64,000 nucleotides of DNA from Paragorgia papillata. Taxonomy: Eukaryota > Cnidaria > Anthozoa > Scleralcyonacea > Coralliidae. Position 1 is the first letter of the stretch. The number at the start of each line of letters is the position of its first letter. The stretch covers positions 1,756,501 through 1,820,500 of the forward strand of contig JAWNZC010000013.1 in assembly GCA_035771165.1 (NCBI GenBank), in the 5' to 3' direction. Below, one piece after another: positions 45,701 through 54,412 of this stretch. The position numbers and the translations under genes are program-made. The notes beneath the pieces were generated by a model. That model was given only the letters and a program-made list of their open reading frames with translations. It did not search any database and was not told where the DNA came from.

Positions 45701-46156
45701 AGACCGACATCTGCGGAACCTGATTACTTCATTTCCGCTAATTCCAAAGAAGCCCACCGTTGGATGGCGCAGTCGCTCAGTGATCTACAGGCGGCCGCGT
45801 TCCAGCGCACTGCCTATCCTCCATTCAATGCCCTAGCATGCTTTCTTAGTCAACAGGTCGTAGAGAAAAGTCTCAAGGCGGTGTTGTACGCCAAGTACGG
45901 CATAACCGGAGAGCAGCTAATGTCCCACCATTTGTGTCCTCTTGCAAGTGCCATAGAAACGCGGATGGAAGCACGCAGCAAATTATCGAATCTGGCAAGT
46001 AGAGTTGATCGGTATTACCTGCCTACCCGTTATCCGAACCAGCAACCGGGTTCTGTTGTCCCTGCGAAGGCATACGATTCAAATGATGCAGCTAAAGCTG
46101 TTCAAACCGCAACTGAACTTGTGGAAATAGTTAAAACGTTAATTGATTGGTACTAG
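33711..46156 (+). CDS. Sacsin-like gene 2, giant final exon
   Basis: A single uninterrupted exon of 12,446 nt encoding residues 124-4271. Acceptor CTCTGCAG; stop TAG at 46154-46156. SRR1 continues with LPGIVSKDTVGFLDPH. SRR2 starts near residue 1374 with [18 protein letters not shown] and GRFGLGFNAVYNLTD. SRR3 starts near 2407 with LKELVQNADDAQASEIHF and GRYGVGFNAVYHLTD. Each SRR has the sacsin-type CF/SLPLP...LPVHVHG strand motif. A Lys/Glu-rich insert lies at about residues 3096-3127. The C-terminus (about 4126-4271) is a HEPN domain: EAHRWMAQSLSDLQAAA, QQVVEKSLKAVLYAKYG and YYLPTRYPNQQPG. No J-domain-like segment precedes HEPN, only an acidic and Gly/Pro-rich linker. No N-terminal ubiquitin-like domain is seen. 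At 4,271 aa it is slightly shorter than vertebrate sacsin (about 4,580). The likely role, by family, is a cytoplasmic chaperone-like ATPase. Confidence 0.92.
42626..42721 (+). repeat. 15-bp coding repeat in gene 2
   Basis: Six or so degenerate 15-bp units inside the giant exon encode GEVQE-GEAQK-SETQK-SKAQK and then GEAKN-GETTK. The insert falls in a loop of SRR3 where genes 1 and 3 have only a short linker. Confidence 0.85.
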
Positions 46157-46435
46157 GTACTTTTATACTTTATACATAACCTCACCTGTTGGAAACACCG
46201 CTGTCAAACGTTTTGCGCCTGCGCGAGTTTTCGACCAAAAAAGAGCGGGAAACTATTGTTATTCTGTAATTCAACGAGACCGCTACACGTTTCTTGCAAA
46301 TTTACAAGAAAACTACTGAAATTTTAAGTTTCGTGCTTGCTGCGTAGCTGCATTATTAATATCTTTAAATATTCTGAAATGGCCAATTCGTAATTTCCAT
46401 GACCTTTTTTTAAAAAACAAATGAATAGTCGAGTC
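46157..46435. other. Gene 2 3' flank
   Basis: Probable 3' UTR and downstream DNA. I see no canonical AATAAA in the first 280 bases, so the poly(A) site is not placed. Confidence 0.4.
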
Positions 46436-46850
46436 TTAGGGCCTGTTTATATGATCCCAGTATATACCGAGATGCCCCGGTTGCCTGGGATAAATTCTAT
46501 CCCGGGTTTATATGGAGTAAACAAAGTGCTCGTCCCGGTTGACCGGGATGAATTTCATCCCGGGTCAAAAAGCGCGGGAATTTAAGGAAATGGAGCAAAA
46601 AAGCAAAAACTCGCCCTAATTCTACTATGTTAGAAGTTATTTCACTTTTATTCAGAGTTTTGTCTCCAAACCTAACTGTTTGGACGAAATTCTGACCGGT
46701 AAACTTCATCCCAGTCTACCGGGATATTGCGTTTATGTGAACAAACACTTGTCTCCATATAAACGTAACTTGGAAAATAACAGTAAATTATCTACAAGCC
46801 GAGATCCCGCGGTACACCAGGATGGGATCATGCATATAAACAGACTCTTA
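46436..46850. mobile_element. MITE with GGGATGA-rich interior
   Basis: Inverted ends: GGGCCTGTTTATATGATCCC at the left and GGGATCATGCATATAAACAG at the right. The interior contains several CCCGGG-type words and short inverted pairs (CCGGGATGAA / TTCATCCCGG). Confidence 0.7.
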
Positions 46851-47300
46851 CTTTATAATCTTCACTGTGTGGTTGTTGCCACGGCTATTTCCTACATTTC
46901 TTGCAGTGTTTACATTTGACGTATGCGTAAACGTTTAGCAGCGGTGTTCCTTTAACTGCATGATAACTATTTTTATACTATATAGTCGTAGTTTATAGTA
47001 GATCTTATGCGCTGCAAACATGCAAGCTTGTCGAATCGTCTAATTTTTATAAGTCGGAATTCAACCGTAGACTATTATATTTTTTTATGTCTTCCATTAA
47101 TTAATTCAAATTTTAAACGAACAGAAGTATATAGTCGGAAATGAAAAATGATAATCGGTATTATAACGTAGTTGTAATCATTAAAGCGTTTCTGATTGGC
47201 TTGATGGAGCACGGTAATTTCAAACGTAATGAGATCCTCATTTTTAATCAGCGAAATAAATATTGTTTTCCGTTGTTTTGTGTGATTCTCTGTTATAAAG
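46851..47300. other. Intergenic, nothing recognised
   Basis: AT-rich DNA with no supported gene. Confidence 0.4.
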
Positions 47301-47483
47301 GAAATGGTTCATGGTTTGGCGTGCTCCATTGAGTTATGGATGCACTTGAGAAGTTGGAGAGCACTCAAAAATCTAGGCTATATATATACGGCTCGACCAA
47401 CTCTTACGCTTTTTTCGTGTTCTCCGAACTTCCCGCGCGTGCATCCATAACTCGATGGAGCATGCCAAACCATGAGCCATTTC
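47301..47483. mobile_element. Palindromic MITE family G, second copy
   Basis: Arms GAAATGGTTCATGGTTTGGC and GCCAAACCATGAGCCATTTC enclose TTATGGATGCACTTGAGAAG and its complement. The centre is longer and less symmetric than in the copy at 4996-5140. Confidence 0.8.
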
Positions 47484-47564
47484 TTAAATGAACTACTATA
47501 ATCTGTGGTTTCATATAACTACGGAAATAATTATTTGTTTTACAAAAAAGACGTAATTGACGAG

Positions 47565-47676
47565 TAAAATCGCCTGGCATTAGCCAGAGTAAAATCGTCT
47601 GGCGTTAGCCAGAGTAAAATCGTCTGGCGTTAGCCAGAGTAAAATACTAAAGCACGTTATTGGTACTGAAAGAGTT
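47565..47676. repeat. 27-bp tandem repeat, family J related
   Basis: Three copies of TAAAATCGTCTGGCGTTAGC plus CAGAG, followed by a tail ending in GAAAGAGTTAA. The same core occurs in the family J elements at 30940-31153 and 51061-51179. Confidence 0.85.
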
Positions 47677-48087
47677 AATCTTCTTCTAAACTCGGGATAT
47701 ATTTAATTGAAACGGTCGATATACAAGTCATCTTAATTTGGTACGCCCGAAAATGTCGCTATATATATGCAAGCGGATATACATCAGTGATATTTTGCAT
47801 TACTGAAATACAATTAGTAATTACACTCATTAATTGTAAGTATTAGATTTTATCTTGCCAGTTTTCATAAATTAGTCATTTCAAAGAAAAACGTTGGTTC
47901 TTCTGGTCATAAAGTCGATTACACAATCGATACACAATTTCAGCTGCACGGTGACAATCTGCCTGCCATGCACTGGACCGCCAGGTTTCTAACCTTCGCT
48001 GATTTGTCAACCCGGAAGTCATTGATTCACCGTGAAATTAGTTTACTTGATTTGAGTATATATATATATATATATATACTATAAGTG
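47677..48087. other. Intergenic; (TA)n run
   Basis: No gene seen. A (TA)n run occupies about 48057-48079. Confidence 0.45.
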
Positions 48088-48194
48088 GGCTTACCTCAAA
48101 TGTTGATGGTCGCTACTGTCAGTTTCACGCTGGGCCGCCTGAAGATCGCCCAGCGTGAAACTGACAGTAGCGACCATCAACATTTGAGGTTAGC
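48088..48194. repeat. 107-bp hairpin with 12-nt loop
   Basis: Arms of about 47 bp: GGCTTACCTCAAATGTTGAT and GGTCGCTACTGTCAGTTTCA at the left are complemented on the right, with a CGCCTGAAGATC loop at the centre. One mismatch was noticed. Confidence 0.85.
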
Positions 48195-48314
48195 CTGATG
48201 CAAACACGAGAGTGTGTTGGGAGAATTCGAAAGTTTATGTGAACCCGAGCCGTAGGCGAGGGTTTGCATAAGTACTTTCGAATTCTCCCAACTCACTCGA
48301 GTGTTTGCATCAGG
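48194..48314. repeat. Adjacent 121-bp palindrome
   Basis: CCTGATGCAAACAC at the left pairs with GTGTTTGCATCAGG at the right. Inner arms are TTGGGAGAATTCGAAAGT and ACTTTCGAATTCTCCCAA. It starts where the preceding hairpin ends. Confidence 0.8.
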
Positions 48315-48888
48315 TTATATAAACACAGGGCATCCATTTTCTATTTCTTTTATGAAATACGGCTAAAAAATGTGCCGTGTCATCACAACCGTGTTTACAT
48401 AGCCTGATATAAACACGGTAATTGACCAATCACAGCGTGCGTAAGACGCAATCTATTTTATAAATATATATATATATATATAAACGAGTATAAACGATAT
48501 ATATATATAAACGAGTTTTAGCTTCATTTTTAAAGCGATTCAATAGACCCTCGGCATTTTTCCCCAGACCCCGACATTTTGCCCCAGACCCTAGACTACA
48601 AGACATAGTCCCGCCGATTCCCAGAGGTTTTGTCACTTTCCCCGGAAAATGTGAACTGAACCGCGTCCGTTCGTGTTAAGACACATCCCCCTTGCCTATA
48701 CTCTGCGACGGTCTAGTCTATCTTTAAGATTTTAACATGAAATGTTTCTCGTAGTCCGATTTGGTTCGCTTCATGGGTTGAACTGCTCAGCAATGTAGAG
48801 TATTGTACAGGTTAGAACATTAATGAATTATAAGAATGCATAAATTTTATATATAAAAGTAGAGTGCTGCGTAGGCTGTGTTTAAGAT
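48315..48888. other. Intergenic; short (TA)n
   Basis: No gene. TA-rich runs at about 48464-48508. Confidence 0.4.
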
Positions 48889-49045
48889 AGAGCAAAATGA
48901 AAAGGTGGTAAACCGCCGAGAATTTATATATACGTTTGACAACGAAATACTGATGTTTCGAAGGGAGCCTTTAATCACTCTGACCGCTCGAAACGTCAGT
49001 ATTTCGTTATCAAAACTGTTCTCGGCAGTTTACCTGCATCTTTTT
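48889..49045. mobile_element. MITE family F, copy 3
   Basis: Starts AGAGCAAAATGAAAAGGTGG and contains ACGAAATACTGATGTTTCGA with its complement TCGAAACGTCAGTATTTCGT. The right end is decayed (CTGCATCTTTTTATG). Confidence 0.75.
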
Positions 49046-49860
49046 ATGTATACGTTTATATTAGTGCCAGCTCGGATAAGCGAGATCCCGCGGTCACACA
49101 AAGCGAGATCCGGCTCTCATACTGTAAACACAAGATGAAAATTAACAAGAAATAGACACTAGCACGATCTAGCCCGGATATAGCTGAGTTGGCTCGCCGT
49201 CATTCAGTACTGAAGACCACTTAAACTGTGCGACCTGAATGTGAAATTGTACTGAACGACGTATCGAAGTCGAACACTCGGTTGTCAAGTACATTTTCGC
49301 CTATTAAACTTGATTTTTGTATATTACTATATGTTGTAGTCTAAACTGAGGTATATATTTTCGATGAAAATATGGGAAACACGTTATAAATGCATGCATA
49401 TAAACGTGTTAGGAAAAACTTATGAAGCAACAGTCAAGCAAAATTCCGAAAACTGAAGTACCCCAAAAGCTCCGTACACGGCGACAACATTTGTTTTTAT
49501 CAGCTTTTTTCAACATATTAACACAGAATTCACAAGTTCTGCTTGTTCATGTACAGTTCATCTCGAAAACAACGAGATTTCGTGTCCAGCCAGAAGTGAT
49601 AAATTATGCAATTAGCACAAGCAAGCCAGGTAGCCCCTCTATGTAAACACGAATGAAAATCATCTCGCCAAAGCGGGCTAGCTCGGGTACCCGGGTTGGC
49701 TCGTCTCCATGTAAACCCTCCTTAGTCGAAATTACCCAAATGGGAAGGTCACACAGAATATAGTTTGTTTCTCTTCTTTGCTATAGTTCGTGCCAACATA
49801 GTCTTGGCGCATTAAAACCTCGGAGACTTAAGTTAATTCGCTATAAGCTATTTCGCACTC
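49046..49860. other. Upstream of gene 3
   Basis: No protein gene supported. GC-richer words (GCGAGATCCCGCG, GGGTACCCGGG) at about 49080 and 49687 may be the ends of a decayed element, but I could not define inverted termini. The gene 3 promoter should lie just before 49861; no clear TATA box is visible. Confidence 0.4.
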
Positions 49861-49882
49861 ATGGAACGAAGGGAAATAAAAG
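49861..49882 (+). CDS. Sacsin-like gene 3, 22-nt first coding microexon
   Basis: ATG GAA CGA AGG GAA ATA AAA G, followed by a strong donor GTAAGT. Joined to the exon at 50233 it gives [18 protein letters not shown]. Length, phase and Lys-Gly junction equal those of gene 2's microexon. Confidence 0.75.
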
Positions 49883-50232
49883 GTAAGTTCAACGATATGT
49901 ATATAACATTATAACAATAATTTGTCTGATCGATTTCCCGCAAAACACGATATAAAACAGGTGTAAATTCGAAAGTGAAATCGGATTATGAAAGTCGATT
50001 TTTGGAAAACCGGAAGTAAACTGGAATTCGGAAACTCGTGTGTGCACAGCTCGCCCAAGAAATAGTAGACAAAAAGGCTTACCTCGAAACGTTGACATTT
50101 TGAATGAATTTCTTTAAAGGTTTCTTCTTGATGGTCTATAAGATATATAGATATAATATATTAATAACATCACAATGTAATATATTTTATGTTTGTGTGA
50201 CAAAAAGTTCTAATTTGTAAGTGGAATTTTAG

Positions 50233-50321
50233 GGGAATCATTTGGTCAACGACGACCTCCACTTACTGAATTAATCAAAAGTATTTTGGAACGATATCCT
50301 GATGGTGGACAGATTTTAAAG
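50233..50321 (+). CDS. Sacsin-like gene 3, 89-nt exon
   Basis: Acceptor AATTTTAG, donor GTATAA. Encodes (G)[17 protein letters not shown] then [12 protein letters not shown]. It is separated from the microexon by a 350-bp intron. Protein and length match the 89-nt exon of gene 2. Confidence 0.9.
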
Positions 50322-50547
50322 GTATAACCACGCATTTAGGTCATGTCCACACTAATCATGCAGTTTTCAAACGAAAACGGAGACCTCGTATCGAAAACGT
50401 ATCAAAAGTTTTCCGTCCACACTATCGTTTTCGAATCGTTTTTGCCATCCACATTAAAACACCGAAACGACCCTGAACAAAGGCTGTGGGTGACTGGAAC
50501 CCAGATCACATGATCATCGTGACGTCAGCGTTTTCGAGAAGCGTTTT

Positions 50548-50860
50548 AGGGAAGCACGGGTGGCGTTTGCTGTTAGGGCGCTGCCTCTGACCGCTGTACT
50601 TAAGCCCAGTTGGACGGGGTTTGTACTTGGATGGGTGACCGTCTGGGAATAACCCCGTTCTCGAACTTGAATTTCATGTGAGTAGAGTTTAGTTGGTCTC
50701 TCCTGTGCTTCGAGGGTTTTTCGCAGGGCTCTGCGGTTTTCCTCCCTCCGTAAAATCAACACGTTAGGTCTTAGCTTACGTCGTGCACTTTAATCATGAG
50801 CCTCTGGCTCGGATGATTGGGCGACCACATCCTGTGTTTAACGACGTTAAATAAATCATT
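50548..50860 (+). mobile_element. SINE-like element with 5S rRNA-like segment
   Basis: The segment at about 50618-50650 reads TTTGTACTTGGATGGGTGAC and then CGTCTGGGAATA, which closely resembles the 3' part of eukaryotic 5S rRNA (the internal promoter side lies upstream). The body continues with a pyrimidine-rich TTTTCCTCCCTCCG and the element ends in GTTAAATAAATCATT. It interrupts MITE family A between CGTTTT and ACTCCACGCAGTGCAG. A 5S-derived (SINE3-like) origin is likely, but a complete 5S head is not obvious. Confidence 0.6.
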
Positions 50861-50900
50861 ACTCCACGCAGTGCAGAAAAACGGCGTCTTCGAATGTCTC

Positions 50901-51023
50901 TAGCCTAGTTTCTAGGCCTTTCGTTTCGGCTATGAGCTTGGCCGCATAGTCGGTTTGGGTTCTTGGGACCGTTCGGATCACTTCCGAAACGTGTCAACCG
51001 AGGAAGGTCTAGAAACTAGGTTA
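50901..51023. mobile_element. 123-bp TIR element with 9-bp TSD (Mutator-like)
   Basis: Ends TAGCCTAGTTTCTAG and CTAGAAACTAGGTTA are inverted. The flanks are identical 9-bp GAATGTCTC at 50892-50900 and 51024-51032. A 9-bp target duplication suggests a Mutator-like origin. Confidence 0.75.
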
Positions 51024-51060
51024 GAATGTCTCCACTCTGGAGAGCGTTTTCGAAACCGGA

Positions 51061-51098
51061 TTAAACCTTTCACGCATGGCTCTTCGAGACTTCTCCCC

Positions 51099-51136
<38 letters not shown>

Positions 51137-51179
51137 AGAGAAAGTTGTTCGACAACAACGATGCGCATGAAAGGGTTAA
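51061..51179. mobile_element. Family J MITE inserted in family A
   Basis: Ends TTAAACCTTTCACGCAT and ATGCGCATGAAAGGGTTAA are inverted, and the core GTAAAATCGTCTGGCGTTAG is shared with 47565-47676. The surrounding family A sequence resumes at TATGGACGAAAGGCC, as in copy 2. Confidence 0.75.
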
Positions 51180-51534
51180 TATGGACGAAAGGCCCAACCG
51201 TATAAAAAAGTCTGCGTTTTCGTTTGAAAACGGATTAGTGTGGACATGGCATTAATGAGTGCGTGAATACAATTTGGTGGAGATCATAATTGCAAATGCA
51301 TATTTGGTTGTTGGGTTACGGTAATACAGCAACTTAATAAATTATGAAATAGCTGATATTGCTATAGGTATTCAAAATCTACATAAGCACATTCAAATTA
51401 TCCTATGAAATAACAAGGTCGCCGAAAAATGGTACTTCACGCGCCTTGAGTCATCGAGACGCGCCTCGTTTGTTGTGACAGCAAGATATCACGCGTCAAT
51501 TTCGAGGAAACGTTAAAAAAAAACCTTCCTTGAG

Positions 51535-52068
51535 TGAAGCATAATGGCTTATAACGTAGCGTAATGTCTTACAACGTAGCGTAATATCTCACAACGTAGC
51601 ATAATGTCTTACAACGTAGAGTAATGTCTTACAATGTAGAGTAATGTCTTACAATGTAGAGTAATGTCTTACAATGTAGCGTAACGGCTTACAACGTAGC
51701 GTAATGTCTTACAATGTAGAGTAATGTCTTACAATGTAGAGTAACGGCTTACAATATAGCGTAACGGCTTGCAACTTGGGGTATACAATGTAGCGTAATG
51801 CCTTACAATGTAGAGTAACGTGTTACAACGTAGCGAAACATTTTATAGCGTAGCGGAACATCCTGCATCATAACGGAACATCTTGCATCATAACGGAACG
51901 TTTTATAGCGTGGCGTAACGTGCATGTTACATAACACAGCGTAACGTCTTATGACGTATCTTAACATTGTAGCCGCACATCTTTTAACTGAAGCGTAATA
52001 TCTTACAACGTAGCATAATGTCTTACAATGTAACGTAACGGCTGGCAACGTAGCGTAATGCAGTTTAA
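51535..52068. repeat. 20-bp minisatellite in gene 3 intron 2
   Basis: About 25 degenerate copies of GTAATGTCTTACAATGTAGA. The array drifts in sequence and phase after about 51830. Confidence 0.9.
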
Positions 52069-52069
52069 A

Positions 52070-52543
52070 GGGTATTGGCAATAAAAATTAAGTTTGTCTC
52101 ATTTGAAAGAACTCCCCAAATGGTATAAGAAGACCTTTTGTAATTTTTCTGTATCTTTCTTGTGTTTTCTAATTAACTAGGAAATTGGTGACGTCACAAG
52201 CAGGGTAAACCTGATGAAACAACTCCGTGGGTGCCCAAATTTCCACGGAAGGCTTTTTAAATGTTGTGGGTCAATTTAAAATGGAAATAGCGCAACAAAA
52301 AAATCGAGTTTCTAGCTCATAATGTCATAAGGTTGGCAAGATAAAAATTTCACTTTACCCTGGTTATGTCACATGCATAATTTTGCATATCGAAAATAAT
52401 TCCAAGATGGCGGACAGCACGCTGAGTTTGGTCGAAATATTTCCAAAACCAAAACAGATACGGACAAATTGTAAAAGGTCTTCTTATACCATTTGACGAG
52501 TTCTTTCAAATGAGATTAACTTAATTTTTATTGCCAATACCCA
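52070..52543. mobile_element. 474-bp foldback element (family K)
   Basis: GGGTATTGGCAATAAAAATT and AAGTTTGTCTCATTTGAAAG at the left pair with the right end near 52500-52542. Its outer arms resemble those of the element at 31150-31630 in gene 2 intron 2. Confidence 0.8.
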
Positions 52544-52597
52544 AGTAAAATGCCAATATACTGCTATATGCAGTTTGCTCAATTATTTGCTGTTTAG

Positions 52598-52856
52598 GAA
52601 TTGATCCAAAATGCTGATGATGCAGGAGCAACTGAAGTGAAATTCCAGTATGATAATCGCTCATACGGTAGTCAATCTCTTGTATCTCGTGAGCTGAGTA
52701 AGTTTCAGGGAGCTGCTCTTTATGCCTACAACAATGCTAAGTTCAAGCCCGAAGATTGGGAAGGTATTCAGAATGTGATGAGGAGTGGCAAGAAGGACAA
52801 TCCTTTGAAGGTTGGAAGATTCGGAATTGGTTTCAATTCAGTGTATCATATTACAG
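52598..52856 (+). CDS. Sacsin-like gene 3, 259-nt ATP-binding exon
   Basis: Acceptor TGTTTAG, donor GTAAGA; exactly 259 nt, phase 1 at its end. Encodes [38 protein letters not shown] and [16 protein letters not shown], the SRR1 GHKL motifs. It has QGAAL where the paralogues and other repeats have QGPAL/QGPAF. Confidence 0.92.
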
Positions 52857-52930
52857 GTAAGAATAATTATTGTCATCCTTTTAAATAAGTAAGAGTTAAT
52901 TACCGAGAACCGAGGCATTAAGCCACATAT

Positions 52931-53379
52931 ACTTAGGGGCTGTTCACACGAGACCGGGTTATCTCGGGGGGTAGGGATAACTCGGGGGCTAGGGTCAAAG
53001 TTGACCCTGTTTCACATGATAAAACGCAACTCCCGAGTTGTCCCTGGCCCCCGAGATAACCCTAGCTTCATGTGAACGCTTCACCCCGAGTTGTCCCGAG
53101 CAACAGCATAAATAAGTATGCCTAAGTTGACCCTCCCCCCTCCTCCCCCGAGATAACTCGGGTGAAAGCGTTCACATGGAGGTAGGGATAACTCGGGGGC
53201 TAGGGTTACCCTATCGCTCCGACCGAGTTATCCCTATCCCCCGAGTTATCTCGGTCTCATGTGAACGGTTTACTTTTTTAACATGGAAATAAACTAACAC
53301 CAAGTTATTTCGGGGGATAGGGATAAGTGAATAACCCTACCCCCCGAGATAACTCGCCTCATGTGAACAGGCCCTAAGT
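52931..53379. mobile_element. MITE with CTCGGGGG interior
   Basis: ACTTAGGGGCTGTTCACACG at the left and ATGTGAACAGGCCCTAAGT at the right are inverted. The interior has repeated GATAACTCGGGGG-type words in both orientations. Confidence 0.8.
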
Positions 53380-53569
53380 ATAGGTTCAAGGTAATTAACT
53401 AATTTAGTTCAAATTTCACAAGGTTTTGTCTTTATCTGTATACTTCCCAGGGCTTTATACAGATAAAGACCGTGCATTTACAATGAGCAATTCAATAACA
53501 AAGAAAACCGAGTGAAATTTGAATTAATAACGAGTAATAGCTGCAGCTATCAATGGAAATTAGAGCAAA

Positions 53570-54300
53570 GTAAAAAGATTGAAAACTGTTGAGACAAAAA
53601 GAAGAGGAACTGAATAATATACTATGAGAGCAAGAGAGTAAAAAGTATGGATTAAGGAAATATGGGAGTACGGATAAAAGGAGTAGAGGAGTATGGGAGT
53701 ACGGATTACGAAAGTACAAGAGCTAAGGAGTAAGGGTAAAGGAAGTAGAGGAGTAATGGAGTAAGGGCAAAGGAAGTAGAGGAGTAAGGGTGTAAGGATA
53801 CATGGCGTGGAGGAGTAAGGGTCTATGGGAGTAAGAGAATAAGAGAATATAGATTAAGGAAATATAAGAGTACGGATAAATGGAGTAGGAGAATATGGGA
53901 GTACGGATTAAGGAAGTAGAAGACCAAAGGAGTTAGGATACAGGAAGTAGAGGAGTATGGGACTATGGGAGCAAGAGAGTAAAGGAGTATGGATTAAGAT
54001 ATAGTAAGTAGAGAAACAAGGAAGTATGTACATGTGAGTATAGGAATAAGAGAGTTAAAGAGTATAGGGATACGGGTTAAGGGAGTAGACGAGTAAGGGA
54101 GTAGAGGAGTAAGTGAGTATTGAACTAAGCGAGAAAGAAAGTAACGGAGTACGGATTAAGGGGGTACGGGAGTACGAGAGTAAGGAAGTATGGATTAAGG
54201 CAGTAGAGGAGTAAGGGAGTAAGAGAGAAAAAGGGTACGGATATAAATAAATAGACGAGTAAGGGAGTAGAGGAGTATGGAAGTAAGAGTGTATACACTA
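53570..54300. repeat. AG-rich short-unit minisatellite
   Basis: Long run of degenerate GGAGTA, GTAAGG and GGATTAAGGAAGTAGAGGAG units with no fixed higher-order period. Complementary-strand open frames are repeat artefacts. Confidence 0.8.
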
Positions 54301-54412
54301 GTATACAGATTTTCGGGAAAGGCATATTATTATAGATTAATGCGTTAACGTTAATATCCAGTACTTCACACGCTGGAAATAAAACATTCAATTCACTCCC
54401 GTTTCTCTGTAG

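Larger units (their letters stand above)
50343..51247. mobile_element. MITE family A, copy 3, carrying three insertions
   Basis: Ends ATGTCCACACTAATCATG and GGATTAGTGTGGACAT. Collinear with copies 1 and 2 except for three insertions: a SINE-like element at about 50548-50860, a 123-bp TIR element at 50901-51023, and a family J element at 51061-51179. Confidence 0.85.
50322..52597 (+). other. Gene 3 intron 2
   Basis: 2,276-bp intron, donor GTATAA, acceptor TGTTTAG. It is composed mostly of repeats: nested MITE family A at 50343-51247, a minisatellite at 51535-52068 and a foldback at 52070-52543. Confidence 0.8.
52857..54412 (+). other. Gene 3 intron 3
   Basis: 1,556-bp intron, donor GTAAGA, acceptor TTTCTCTGTAG. 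Contains the MITE at 52931-53379 and an AG-rich minisatellite at 53570-54300. Confidence 0.8.

Noticed and set aside
50593..50657. Functional 5S rRNA gene
   Set aside because: Only a part resembling the 3' portion of 5S is present, embedded in a SINE-like body within a MITE in an intron.
51535..52068. CRISPR-like direct repeats
   Set aside because: The 20-bp units are contiguous with no spacers; it is an intronic minisatellite.
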